A stretch of DNA of 64,000 bases, from NCBI GenBank assembly GCA_964455905.1, contig CAYVYN010000004.1, positions 124,001 through 188,000 on the forward strand, in the 5' to 3' direction. A program made the position numbers and the translations under genes. Position 1 is the first letter of the stretch. Each line of letters begins with the position of its first letter. Below the pieces are notes generated by a model. It ran no database searches. It had not been told where the DNA came from and saw only the letters and a program-made list of their open reading frames with translations. Below, piece after piece: positions 18,268 to 27,200 of this stretch. The DNA is from CAIJXB01 sp964455905 (lineage in GTDB: Bacteria; Chlamydiota; Chlamydiia; Chlamydiales; Rhabdochlamydiaceae).

Positions 18268-19227
18268 TCAATGTATGGATTTAGAAACTAAAAGAGCTGA
18301 AGTGCTTCCTATTAAAGATTTATAAGAAACACTTTTAATTTTAAGAATATCCATGACTGCATATAAAAATAAAGGATCGAGAACTTGAAAAGTTGTCGGT
18401 TCATTTCCTTTTAAATCTTCATCTGTTTTCGCAATAAGAGCATTCAAGAAAAGACGGACATCCTCTTTAGTAAAATCACTTTTACCAAGGCTGTTTTGTA
18501 TACAAGGAAACATTCCCCCAAACCCAATTACTTTTCCCTCAAGAGACTCTAGCCCAAGAGAAAGCCAAGAAGGGATTGTTTGTAACTCAAAAGCTAGCCA
18601 CTCGATGGCTTTATGAGCGTCTTCTTCACTAATAGGGTTAGGGCTTACTGCTAAATTTTTTTTCTTACGCTGAATATTTTCTATCACATGGTTTTTAAAA
18701 GGAATTTTTCCTATTTTTTTCATAAAACAAAAAACTTCTCGATCTACTTTACTTTGAGCCGTAATCTGAAGGCTTCCACCTCCATTTTCCCAAGCAATAA
18801 AATCCTCTTCCGGATGAAAATACCCTTCTACACAAAGAGCTTTTCGCCCCAACAAAGCTTCTTCTTCATGAGAAATACAGCGCAAAGAAATCCCTGTTTT
18901 CTTCTCTATCAACGCAAGAGCCTCCTTACCATTTTTAGCAAGACGAAAAGCCTCTGTAGCCACACCAAAGTACAAAGAAAAAACACCTTGTAAACAAGAC
19001 TTCTTTTTTCCCTCGAGAAGAGCAAAAATAATCATTTCCAATACATCTTTGGAAATTTCTTTTTCTGGATGTTCTGCGATAAAATCACTAATAGGAAGCC
19101 AACAAGAAAAATTTCCTGTTTTTTCTAAAATGCGCGAAGAGGATTCATCGATCCAGGCCGATTGCATTTTGACGGTGCCGGAGCCTATATCAAATACAAC
19201 ACGATGTGAAATATGCGGACTTTTCAT
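18268..19227 (-). CDS. Ppx/GppA-family phosphatase-like protein
   Basis: 319 residues of the actin-like ATPase fold. VVFDIGSGTVKMQ is the phosphate-1 loop, FGVATEAFRLAKNG and ISHEEEALLGRKAL are typical of the Ppx/GppA family, and WENGGGSLQIT is the phosphate-2 motif. The family hydrolyses polyphosphate or pppGpp. It corresponds to the N-terminal catalytic module only (E. coli Ppx is about 510 residues), as in short Ppx forms. The ATG overlaps the stop of the RNase Z gene in ATGA (19224-19227), implying coupled translation. It is the last gene of the lon-led run. Substrate preference cannot be told from sequence. Confidence 0.75.
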   Translation of the reverse strand: MKSPHISHRVVFDIGSGTVKMQSAWIDESSSRILEKTGNFSCWLPISDFIAEHPEKEISKDVLEMIIFALLEGKKKSCLQGVFSLYFGVATEAFRLAKNGKEALALIEKKTGISLRCISHEEEALLGRKALCVEGYFHPEEDFIAWENGGGSLQITAQSKVDREVFCFMKKIGKIPFKNHVIENIQRKKKNLAVSPNPISEEDAHKAIEWLAFELQTIPSWLSLGLESLEGKVIGFGGMFPCIQNSLGKSDFTKEDVRLFLNALIAKTDEDLKGNEPTTFQVLDPLFLYAVMDILKIKSVSYKSLIGSTSALLVSKSIH

Positions 19228-20129
19228 CTTGGGAAAGAGATCTGTTTTAAATCATCCGCTACCACCGTATTTGGGAATACGGCCTGCGCCTCTAATAAAA
19301 AGTCATCTAGTTCTTGGTACCGCGCAGAAAAATGTGTTAAAACAAGCTGCTTTACCCCAGCTTCTTTAGCAACAGTGGCAGACTGCTTTGCAGTCATATG
19401 AAAATGTTGTTTAGCAAGCTCTTTGTGCTCATCCAAATAAGTACTTTCTGCCAAAAAAAGCTTAGCACCTTGCGCTATTTTATATAGATTAGCGCAAGGA
19501 ATTGTATCGATGCCAACAGCAAAAACATCGCCTACACGAAGAGTGCTCACATCATCTAAAAATACGACCTGACCGTTCACCTCAAGAGATCCTTTTTTTT
19601 CAAGCTCTTTGACAAGAGGGCCTCGAATCTTATATTGGTCTAGTTTTTTGGCATCGAATTTACGACTATCAGCTTCTTTGATACGCCAGCCTAAATTATC
19701 TACGCCGTGATGTAAAAAGTACGCCTCTATACGAAAATTACCGTCATCTTGAACAAGACCTTCTTTGTCTATAGGATGGGGAATTATTTTGATTACTTCG
19801 TGATAAATAGTTCCATAACGAAGCCTTCTAAAATATTCCTCTCCGCTTGCTGGATAGTAACAATGCACTTCATGTGGAACCTTATCCAAATTAAGCCGCA
19901 TCAACATAGAAGAAAGACCAAGACAATGATCTCCATGAAAATGGCTTATAAAAATTTTAGTGACACAAGGAGGGGCGATATTTGCAAAAATAAACTGTCT
20001 TTGGGTTCCTTCTCCTGGATCAAAAAGAAAACCCTCTCCATTCCACCGAACAAGATACGCACCGTGATTTCTTTTACGTGTAGGTTGCTGGCTAGAACAT
20101 CCTAAAATTGTCAAATCTCGTACGCTCAT
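19224..20129 (-). CDS. rnz: Ribonuclease Z
   Basis: 301 residues, the short-form length. The metallo-beta-lactamase fold shows FDPGEGTQRQ, SHFHGDHCLGL (HxHxDH zinc ligands), a later FLHHGVDNLGW, VGIDTIPC, LAESTYLDEH and HMTAKQSA, followed by LTHFSARY. RNase Z cuts the 3' trailer of tRNA precursors. In C. trachomatis the orthologue lies next to xerC and near lon, in keeping with this neighbourhood. It overlaps the rhomboid gene upstream (4 bp, ATGA) and the Ppx gene downstream (4 bp, ATGA), so it is translated as part of a coupled operon. Note that tRNA processing genes rnz and rnpB lie within 10 kb here. Confidence 0.92.
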   Translation of the reverse strand: MSVRDLTILGCSSQQPTRKRNHGAYLVRWNGEGFLFDPGEGTQRQFIFANIAPPCVTKIFISHFHGDHCLGLSSMLMRLNLDKVPHEVHCYYPASGEEYFRRLRYGTIYHEVIKIIPHPIDKEGLVQDDGNFRIEAYFLHHGVDNLGWRIKEADSRKFDAKKLDQYKIRGPLVKELEKKGSLEVNGQVVFLDDVSTLRVGDVFAVGIDTIPCANLYKIAQGAKLFLAESTYLDEHKELAKQHFHMTAKQSATVAKEAGVKQLVLTHFSARYQELDDFLLEAQAVFPNTVVADDLKQISFPR

Positions 20130-20968
20130 GCTATAACCCTCTTTCTAAAAAACTTCATTCTACCTAGCGCCATCCCAAAAATGCCACCAACCACATGAGC
20201 CGTATTTGCTATAGGAAAAGAAAACTGCGTGATGCCAAGTGCTTGGAGCGTTAAAAAAGCCCAGCCAAGCAACACCATCGACAACACAAAATAAAAAATA
20301 AGACGCAGTGTGCTTTTAGGCAAAGGATACCCCTCTTCAGGAGCGACTTTCTGCCTACTCCAAATAAATCCAGCAAGGCCTGTGATCACTCCCGAAAACC
20401 CTAAAAAATACGGTCCTCCAGTAAGATACTGCGCCACATTAGAAAAAATACCAAGTAAAAGAATCAAAAGAATCATTTTTTCCTTTTTAAGGCGAGCTTC
20501 AATCTGAAATCCTAAAAGCCCAAGCCACGCCATATTAAAAAGAATATGCAGTAAATCTCTATGTAAAAGAGAAGGGGTAAAAAGCCGCCAAATCTGACCT
20601 TCTCGAATTTTTTCAAATACAGGAGCGCTTGGCAGATGAAAAAGAGCCTGATTAACAATGCCTGCCCATATAGGCATAGAACTAATCTGATAAAATTTCT
20701 TCTGGACATCTAAAGGAGCTGCTTTTAGCTCCGACATAGAATGTACATCATATTCTTTGGCTAACTGATCTAATAAACTCATAGCTCTTGGATAATCAAA
20801 AAGCATCACTCTTTGTAAGGGAGTGATTTCCGCTGTCACTGGATAATCATCTATTCCTCTACGCGATTGGAAAGACTCTATTCCATCCCATATAAAAAAA
20901 ATGGCACAAATAGCAATCAAATAAAAAGTAAGGGACTGAAAAACTTTTTTATCTAAGATGAACCGCAT
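20126..20968 (-). CDS. Rhomboid-family intramembrane serine protease
   Basis: 280 residues with one N-terminal transmembrane helix, an exposed region (residues about 35-115) and a six-helix rhomboid core. RDLLHILFNMAWLG holds the HxxxN motif, GFSGVITGLAGF the GxSG with the catalytic Ser, and IANTAHVVGGIFGM the catalytic His. It should cleave transmembrane proteins within the inner membrane; substrates are unknown. The gene overlaps its upstream neighbour by 16 bp and the RNase Z gene by 4 bp. Catalytic residues appear intact. Confidence 0.87.
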   Translation of the reverse strand: MRFILDKKVFQSLTFYLIAICAIFFIWDGIESFQSRRGIDDYPVTAEITPLQRVMLFDYPRAMSLLDQLAKEYDVHSMSELKAAPLDVQKKFYQISSMPIWAGIVNQALFHLPSAPVFEKIREGQIWRLFTPSLLHRDLLHILFNMAWLGLLGFQIEARLKKEKMILLILLLGIFSNVAQYLTGGPYFLGFSGVITGLAGFIWSRQKVAPEEGYPLPKSTLRLIFYFVLSMVLLGWAFLTLQALGITQFSFPIANTAHVVGGIFGMALGRMKFFRKRVIA

Positions 20969-21489
20969 ACACTCACTATTTTTTTAATAATTTCTGAAGT
21001 AGATAGACCTGGAACCAAAGAAACAATATGAACCCTGCCACCACACTCTAAAACAGTCGAAGCTTCTATACAGTTTTCTCCATACTCAGCGCCATTTACA
21101 TGCACATCAGGACGAATCTTCCGTAAGACTTCCCTAGGATCTAATTCATCAAAATACGTAACATAGCCTACAAAAGAAAGCGAAGCCATCATTTCCATTC
21201 TTTGCCTTAGTGGAATAATTGGTCTTTTAGGACTCTTATACTCTTGAATGGATCTATCCGTATTCAGGGCTACAACTAATACATCTGCCTGCAAAGACGC
21301 TTGATAAATCATTTCCAAATGCCCTGCATGTAAAAGATCAAATGAGCCATTTAAAGTAGCTATTGTTTTTTTCTCCAAGCGAATCTTTTTAACAAGATCC
21401 TCGAGGGAATGTGGCTCAACTATTTTTTTTTCAATATACCCAGAAAAAAGACTTTTTTTTTCAGAAGGCAGCACGGAGAACCTCATCAT
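20953..21489 (-). CDS. Cytidylyltransferase-like nucleotidyltransferase, HldE/RfaE C-domain type
   Basis: About 178 residues. NGSFDLLHAGHLEMI carries the HxGH nucleotide-binding motif, LVVALNTDRSI and SPKRPIIPLRQRMEM are typical of the RfaE domain II family (ADP-heptose synthase adenylyltransferase step), and VPGLSTSEIIKKI is the closing ISSTxxI-like motif. In most bacteria this enzyme makes ADP-heptose for LPS inner core, but relatives activate other sugars or glycerol phosphate, so the substrate is open. The frame is open to TTG 21501; ATG 21489 or 21486 are likelier starts. The gene overlaps the end of lon by about 29 bp, an unusually deep overlap, and the rhomboid gene by 16 bp. Confidence 0.78.
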   Translation of the reverse strand: MMRFSVLPSEKKSLFSGYIEKKIVEPHSLEDLVKKIRLEKKTIATLNGSFDLLHAGHLEMIYQASLQADVLVVALNTDRSIQEYKSPKRPIIPLRQRMEMMASLSFVGYVTYFDELDPREVLRKIRPDVHVNGAEYGENCIEASTVLECGGRVHIVSLVPGLSTSEIIKKIVSVCGSS

Positions 21490-23911
21490 AATGGCTGACA
21501 AAAAGAACTTTCATGCCTTTTTTAATATACGCAGGAAGCTCGTCATAGTCTCGTTGGTTGTCTTTAGGAAAAATAATAACCTTCAGGCCTGATCGTTTTC
21601 CTGCAATAAACTTTTCTCTAACTCCACCAATAGGAAGAACCTTTCCTGTTAAAGTCAGCTCTCCGGTCATTCCAATATTTTCTATAACAGGAACACCTCG
21701 TAAAAGAGAAAGTAAAGCCGTTACCATAGCAATGCCAGCAGAAGGACCATCTTTAGGCGTAGCTCCTTCCGGGATATGAAGATGAACCTGTGTTTTTTCA
21801 AAAAAAGGAATCCCTGGGGCGTACTCTTCTACTTTGCTATGGAGATAAGACCAGGCTATTTGAAAAGATTCCTTCATGACATCGCCAGCTTGCCCTGTCA
21901 GTTTCATGTCAGTTTTTTCTGAAGGCACTTTTAGCGTTTCGATATACAAAGTAGCGCCACCCATAGAAGTCCATGCAAGCCCCATACAAACTCCAATCGG
22001 GGTTCTATCGTAAAAACGGTCAGAGGTAAAAATGGGCTTACCCAAAAACTCAACCAAATTCGTATCTGCAACAGTAACTTTTTTAACAGCCTTCTTGGAG
22101 CTACTTTTCTCCATAGCTATAACAACTTTATGAGCTACTTTCCTTAGGATTTTTTTAATATAATTTTCCAAACTACGAACGCCCGCTTCCCTAGCGTAGC
22201 CATTAATAATTCCCTTAACAGCTGTTTTAGTAAAAACAATCTGCGAAGATTTCAGTCCCATTTCTTTGCGATTTCTAGGAATTAAGTAGTTTTCTGCAAT
22301 AGCTAGTTTTTCCTCTAAAATATAACCGGAGAGACGAAGAATCTCCATCCTGTCTTGTAAAGGCTCTGGAATGGCATCTACAACATTAGCTGTCACCAAA
22401 AAAAGCACATGAGAAAGATCACACCGCACATCCAAGTAATGATCTAAGAAATCTTTATTTTGCTCAGGATCTAAGACTTCTAAAAGAGCTGCAGCAGGAT
22501 CACCTTGATAACTAGAACCCATTTTATCTACTTCATCGAGTAAAATAACCGGATTCATAACTCCAGTATGTTTAAGCGCCTGAATCAGTTTGCCAGGCAT
22601 AGAACCTATATACGTTCGACGATGCCCTTTTATCTCTGCCTCATCCCGCATTCCTCCGACAGAAAACCGGTAAAAAGGACGGCCTAAAGCCCTAGCGATA
22701 CTTTTTCCAATACTAGTTTTTCCAACACCTGGAGGCCCTGAAAGACCAATAATATTTGACTTAACACCACCAGATAACTTACCAACGCTGATATACTCTA
22801 AAATTCTTTCTTTAATATCTTTTAAGCCATAATGATCTTCGTGCAAGACTTTTTCTGCTTCCGTAAGATCTAACGGTTCTTCACTATAAATCCCCCAAGG
22901 AATGACGGTAAGCCAATCAAGATAATTCCGACAAACTGCATATTCTGGTGATTGCATCTCTAAAGAGCTGAGCTTTTCCATTTCATCAGCAATCACACCC
23001 ATGACATCATCTGGTATTTGTCTTTTTTTAATTCTAGCATCAAATTTTTCTATATCAGAAGCTTTCTCTTCTTTTTCTAAACCCAATTCTTTTTTAATTG
23101 CTTTGAGCTGCTCTTTTAAAAAAAACTCTCTTTGAACTTTAGAAAGCGTGGACTCCACTTTTAAGTTAATCGTATTTTGCAAACGACTTAGATCGAGTTC
23201 TTTCTTTAAAATGCCAAGAGCTTTATCAATCCTACCCTGGAGATCAAACGTTTCTAGCACATCCTGCAACTCTTCTCGTGTAGCTGTCGTTAAAGCAACA
23301 GCAAAGTCGGCGAGCTTGCCTGGTTCTGTGAAGTCAGAATGACCAAGAAAGATCTGTAATTCTTCTTTAAAAAGAGGGTTCAACTTAGTTAATTCTTTAA
23401 TGGTCGTAATAATACTAATAGAATATGCTTTAAGTTCTTTAGATAAACTCTCAAAAGATTCTTTCCAGACATCAATCGAAGCTTTTAAAAGCCTCCCTTT
23501 TTTGGAAATTTTTTTTACACGAATTCGTTGTTCCATACTCAAAACAACTTGAGCCCCACCCTGCTCCATAGGAATAATTCTTAAAATACGAGCGAGCACT
23601 CCTACTGGATAAAGATCTTCAGGCTCTATTTTTAAAGGATTTACATCTTCTTTTTTAGCCAAAAAAAGACCAAAAGATTTTTTTGTTGATTTTGCTATTT
23701 GCTTTAAAGCTTCATAATAAGGACCTTTTTCAACCACAATAGGAGCGGCCATTCCAGGGAAAAAAGGTCTTTTCATAGTTGGGAAAACAAATACTTCTTG
23801 AGGAAATTCTTGCACAGTCTCTTCTTTTTCCATGTCCTCTCGAATAGAATCTTCTACAGTTTTCGCTAAAGCAGCTTCTTCCGGAATTTCATTCTGATTA
23901 TCGTAAAGCAA
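21461..23911 (-). CDS. lon: ATP-dependent protease Lon
   Basis: About 816 residues, matching chlamydial Lon. An N-terminal substrate-binding domain begins VFPTMKRPFFPGMAAPIVVE, the AAA+ module has Walker A GPPGVGKTSIGK and Walker B ILLDEVDKM, and the protease domain has KDGPSAGIAMVTALLSL with the catalytic Ser and GKVLPIGGVREKFIAGKRSG with the Lys. It is a cytosolic hexameric protease. The open frame reaches 23995, but those residues are hydrophobic and unlike Lon. TTG at 23911, preceded by AGGTG, gives the family length; ATG 23833 is the alternative. A promoter-like TTTACC-17-TATTAT lies at 23949-23921 on this strand, which would favour the downstream ATG. Lon heads the overlapping operon to Ppx. 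Confidence 0.95.
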   Translation of the reverse strand: MLYDNQNEIPEEAALAKTVEDSIREDMEKEETVQEFPQEVFVFPTMKRPFFPGMAAPIVVEKGPYYEALKQIAKSTKKSFGLFLAKKEDVNPLKIEPEDLYPVGVLARILRIIPMEQGGAQVVLSMEQRIRVKKISKKGRLLKASIDVWKESFESLSKELKAYSISIITTIKELTKLNPLFKEELQIFLGHSDFTEPGKLADFAVALTTATREELQDVLETFDLQGRIDKALGILKKELDLSRLQNTINLKVESTLSKVQREFFLKEQLKAIKKELGLEKEEKASDIEKFDARIKKRQIPDDVMGVIADEMEKLSSLEMQSPEYAVCRNYLDWLTVIPWGIYSEEPLDLTEAEKVLHEDHYGLKDIKERILEYISVGKLSGGVKSNIIGLSGPPGVGKTSIGKSIARALGRPFYRFSVGGMRDEAEIKGHRRTYIGSMPGKLIQALKHTGVMNPVILLDEVDKMGSSYQGDPAAALLEVLDPEQNKDFLDHYLDVRCDLSHVLFLVTANVVDAIPEPLQDRMEILRLSGYILEEKLAIAENYLIPRNRKEMGLKSSQIVFTKTAVKGIINGYAREAGVRSLENYIKKILRKVAHKVVIAMEKSSSKKAVKKVTVADTNLVEFLGKPIFTSDRFYDRTPIGVCMGLAWTSMGGATLYIETLKVPSEKTDMKLTGQAGDVMKESFQIAWSYLHSKVEEYAPGIPFFEKTQVHLHIPEGATPKDGPSAGIAMVTALLSLLRGVPVIENIGMTGELTLTGKVLPIGGVREKFIAGKRSGLKVIIFPKDNQRDYDELPAYIKKGMKVLFVSHYDEVLRAAF

Positions 23912-24061
23912 AAGACACCTATAATAAAACTTGGTTATAAAACGGTAAAAGAGTAACAATTTAGCTAAAATGAAGCAAGCTTCGAAGACAAACAAAAAAA
24001 AGTATTTTTTCTTTGAAAAAAGAGAACTAAATTAAGGTTCGTTAAAAACTAATCTATATAC

Positions 24062-24232
24062 CTAGTTTTTACCTGTTCTTTGATTGTATTTCATAGCTTT
24101 TAGCTCAAAATTACTACGTTGAGACTTTTCCCCGGACTGCGCTGCTTTTTGCCCATCTAGTTTTTTTTGAGTCGCCACAAAACTTTTTAAGACAGTCCCC
24201 ATATCTTCTATTTTTTTATAGATCTGCAACAT
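24062..24232 (-). CDS. Possible small protein downstream of the giant gene
   Basis: A 56-codon frame from ATG 24232 to TAG 24062, starting 33 nt after the stop of the giant gene. It codes for MLQIYKKIEDMGTVLKSFVA followed by a basic, hydrophilic tail ending in QRTGKN. Codon choice looks like that of the neighbouring genes and the spacer would otherwise be empty. An internal ATG at 24202 would give 46 residues. No homology was recognised and no strong ribosome site is present, so this is a tentative gene. Confidence 0.35.
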   Translation of the reverse strand: MLQIYKKIEDMGTVLKSFVATQKKLDGQKAAQSGEKSQRSNFELKAMKYNQRTGKN

Positions 24233-24264
24233 CACCGCCCAACTCTTCGTTGAATTTTTCTAAC

Positions 24265-27200
24265 CTACTTATTACTTTGATCTCTTAATTCTTTCGCCTT
24301 TCTACGCAACTCGTCAATTAATTTTTGACAATAAACCTTATCCTCAAAAAGCAAAGAAATAACAACCTCAGCAACACATCTTATTTGTTGAGAGCTCTCC
24401 TTTATGCTTTTTTCTTGAATAAATTTCTCCACCCAACGCTTCAAGTTGTCTTTCGGAAACAACGCAAAAACATCTTTTAAAATATCAGACTGCCTTTTAT
24501 CGATAATTTTCTCTAAAATCAAATCCAAAAATGAAACCTTTAAGGACGGATCCATCGACAACAAAGAAACCTCTTTAAAAATTCTTACGAGAAGATCCTT
24601 TTTATCTACACAAGGCGTTTCCCATATCAAAGCAATCAATGACGAAAAAATTTTTTGATCTTTTATAATAACAAGCTCTGTTAAAACATCAAAAAACCAC
24701 TCTTCCTTAATGATTAAATGTAATAAAGAATCCTTATCACTTGGAACCGTATTGAGCAAATGCAAAGTGTCTTCGATACGTCCTTCTCGGACAAGACGAC
24801 TAGCAAGCTGTAGCATGTCCACCGTTTTTAACTCTGAAAAATTTGGTTCAAGTAAAAAGGAATCGATTTCCTTTTGATTTACTTGCTTCTCATCATTCTT
24901 GGGCCGAACACTAAATAATTCCTTACACGAAAGGCCTTCCGGTAATTTTAATAAAACATGATCCATTTCTTTAAGGATGACTTCCGTTGGAAGAAGATTG
25001 TTTTTTTGCCAATTACTTACCCAATCTTTTAGAAAAGGCTTAGAATCTTTATTAGCAAGAATTTGATTTGCCAGATTCCACGGCTGTAAGGACAAAATAG
25101 AGGCCATTGATACAATGATTTGGTCGGCATCCCCTGTACTACGTATTTTATCTAATTCCAATTGTCTAACGAGCATGTCTGCAGTAATATGAACAAAAAA
25201 AGCTTGCTTTTCTTCTTTTTTTAGCGGCCAAAGAGTAAATAAGCTTTTAGCTTTCTGAGTTGCTAATGCGATCCCATCCTCCTTATCTAATAGACCTACA
25301 CAAAGCTCTTGAACTTTCTCATAAATCCGTTCTTGCAGGTCTTCTCTTTGGGTAGCAAGAGCCTCAAAAGGCAATTTCGTTGAAAGCATCCCAAAGCACT
25401 CCTCTAAACGACCGTTATCGCATAGTGCATCAATAATATCTTTTAGAGCTTCCGTTTGTAGTATCAGCCCCCTTACGTCTTTCGCATTAGATAAAGCCTC
25501 TTCTAAAGAAAAATTAGGCTTGTCAATAACACGGAATACCTTGCCAACCCTAGCAGAGTCTTCATCTACCTTCTTTTGAAGACGCTCGCCAAATAAATCC
25601 CTTGGCTGACATTTATCGATAATTTCTGACATAAATGCATTTTCATCTACACCTTCCAAAAGAAGGTTCTTAAGAACGTCATCTATTTTAGAATCAAAAT
25701 CAGGTTCTTTTTGCAGTATATTTAATAAAGCATACGCTAACTTAATGGACTCCTGATATTGTTTGTTAGTATCATCTCGAAAAGATACATGAATCCAAGA
25801 ACCCGCCAAAACAATCAACTCTTTCCATTTTTTATCTTTTTTCAACTCTCTTGACATGTCTTTAAAAAAGTCATCCCGAATAGGAGCTCGGATAAACCAC
25901 AAAACTTGCTTTAAACAATCGCTTGAAGCCCTGTTCTCTAATAATACCGTAGCAAACCTTATCAGAGTGTCATCTTTTACTTGTTGAGTCCATACGCCAC
26001 CTTCCTCATTCAACCTTTGTAAAGCTACATGTCTTGCAATCTGAATGACTTCATCAAAACGCCCTTCCCCTGCCATTTGGGCAACTAAAGTCATAAAATA
26101 GGAAGATTGCGCTTTTAACCCATCATTTACTCCTAAAATTAAATCAGAAAGACCTAACGCAAAAGTTAAGGTATCTTTCTCTCTTGCTAAAAAAGTAATC
26201 ACGGTTTGAAATTCTATAATTTGACCAGCCGCAAGCAGCCTCTCACAAATATTCGTATAAAGCTTTCCTCTTTCATCTTTACTATAAATTTCTTTTGTTT
26301 GATTTAAAATAGAATCTAAATTGCTAGAAAGAGATTCTTCGATCAATCTCTCAATTTCCTCTATTTTAGGATAGTCCAAACGATTAAATGCTTTTTGCAG
26401 TTTTGCATATACTTCATCTCTTTTCCTGACAACCTCTTCAAGATCTTTTTCAACAGGCAGTTTTTTTATATAAGAAATTTCGGAATCGACCTTATCAAAC
26501 AACGCTTCTGCCTGCTCTAGATTTGACTCCAGATCTCCATCCTCCTCCATAATTTTAACGCAGCGATCTAAAAGAGCTAAAAGTCTCGGGTTGCCTTCTA
26601 AAACACCCTCGACAGCAAGCAACTCGACTTCTACAAGGCGATTCTTATTTTCTAAAAAACGTATAGCACCATGCCTACAGGACTCAATATCTTCTTTAGA
26701 AACCTTCGATTTTTTTAATAAGAGCCTAAAAGACTCAATAGGGTCTTCTCCAGCTTCAATCATTTTACCAAAAATTAAAATAGAACTAACCTCTTCTAGC
26801 GGATCTAAAAGACCTCCGCGATAGTCTCCAAAACCCTCTAATTCTTCATAATCCTTATCAAAAGAATAGAAAACTTCAAGAGCCTTCTCCCTAAGACCTC
26901 TACTAGTTAAACGTCTACAAATACTAAAAAGACTAGCCATTTGCTCATTCTTATCTTCATGGTCCCTTGCAACTAGAACAGCCTCGTCAATAGCATCCAT
27001 CTCTATCAGATCAAAAATAATTCGATTTTTTAATGCAGTTCGATCTTTTATATCTGGAAGGTCTCCGATACATTTTAACGCTTCTTTCAATCCGGACTTA
27101 TTATTTTGATAATTAGCCACTAACTCAAAAACACGATCTTGGATATCTTCTTTTTTTGGAAAATCACCAACATTCAATTCTATAGCAGGCTCGATGTCTT

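Noticed and set aside
23912..23995. N-terminal hydrophobic extension of Lon
   Set aside because: Lon has no such segment; it covers the likely promoter, and starts at 23911 or 23833 give the family length.
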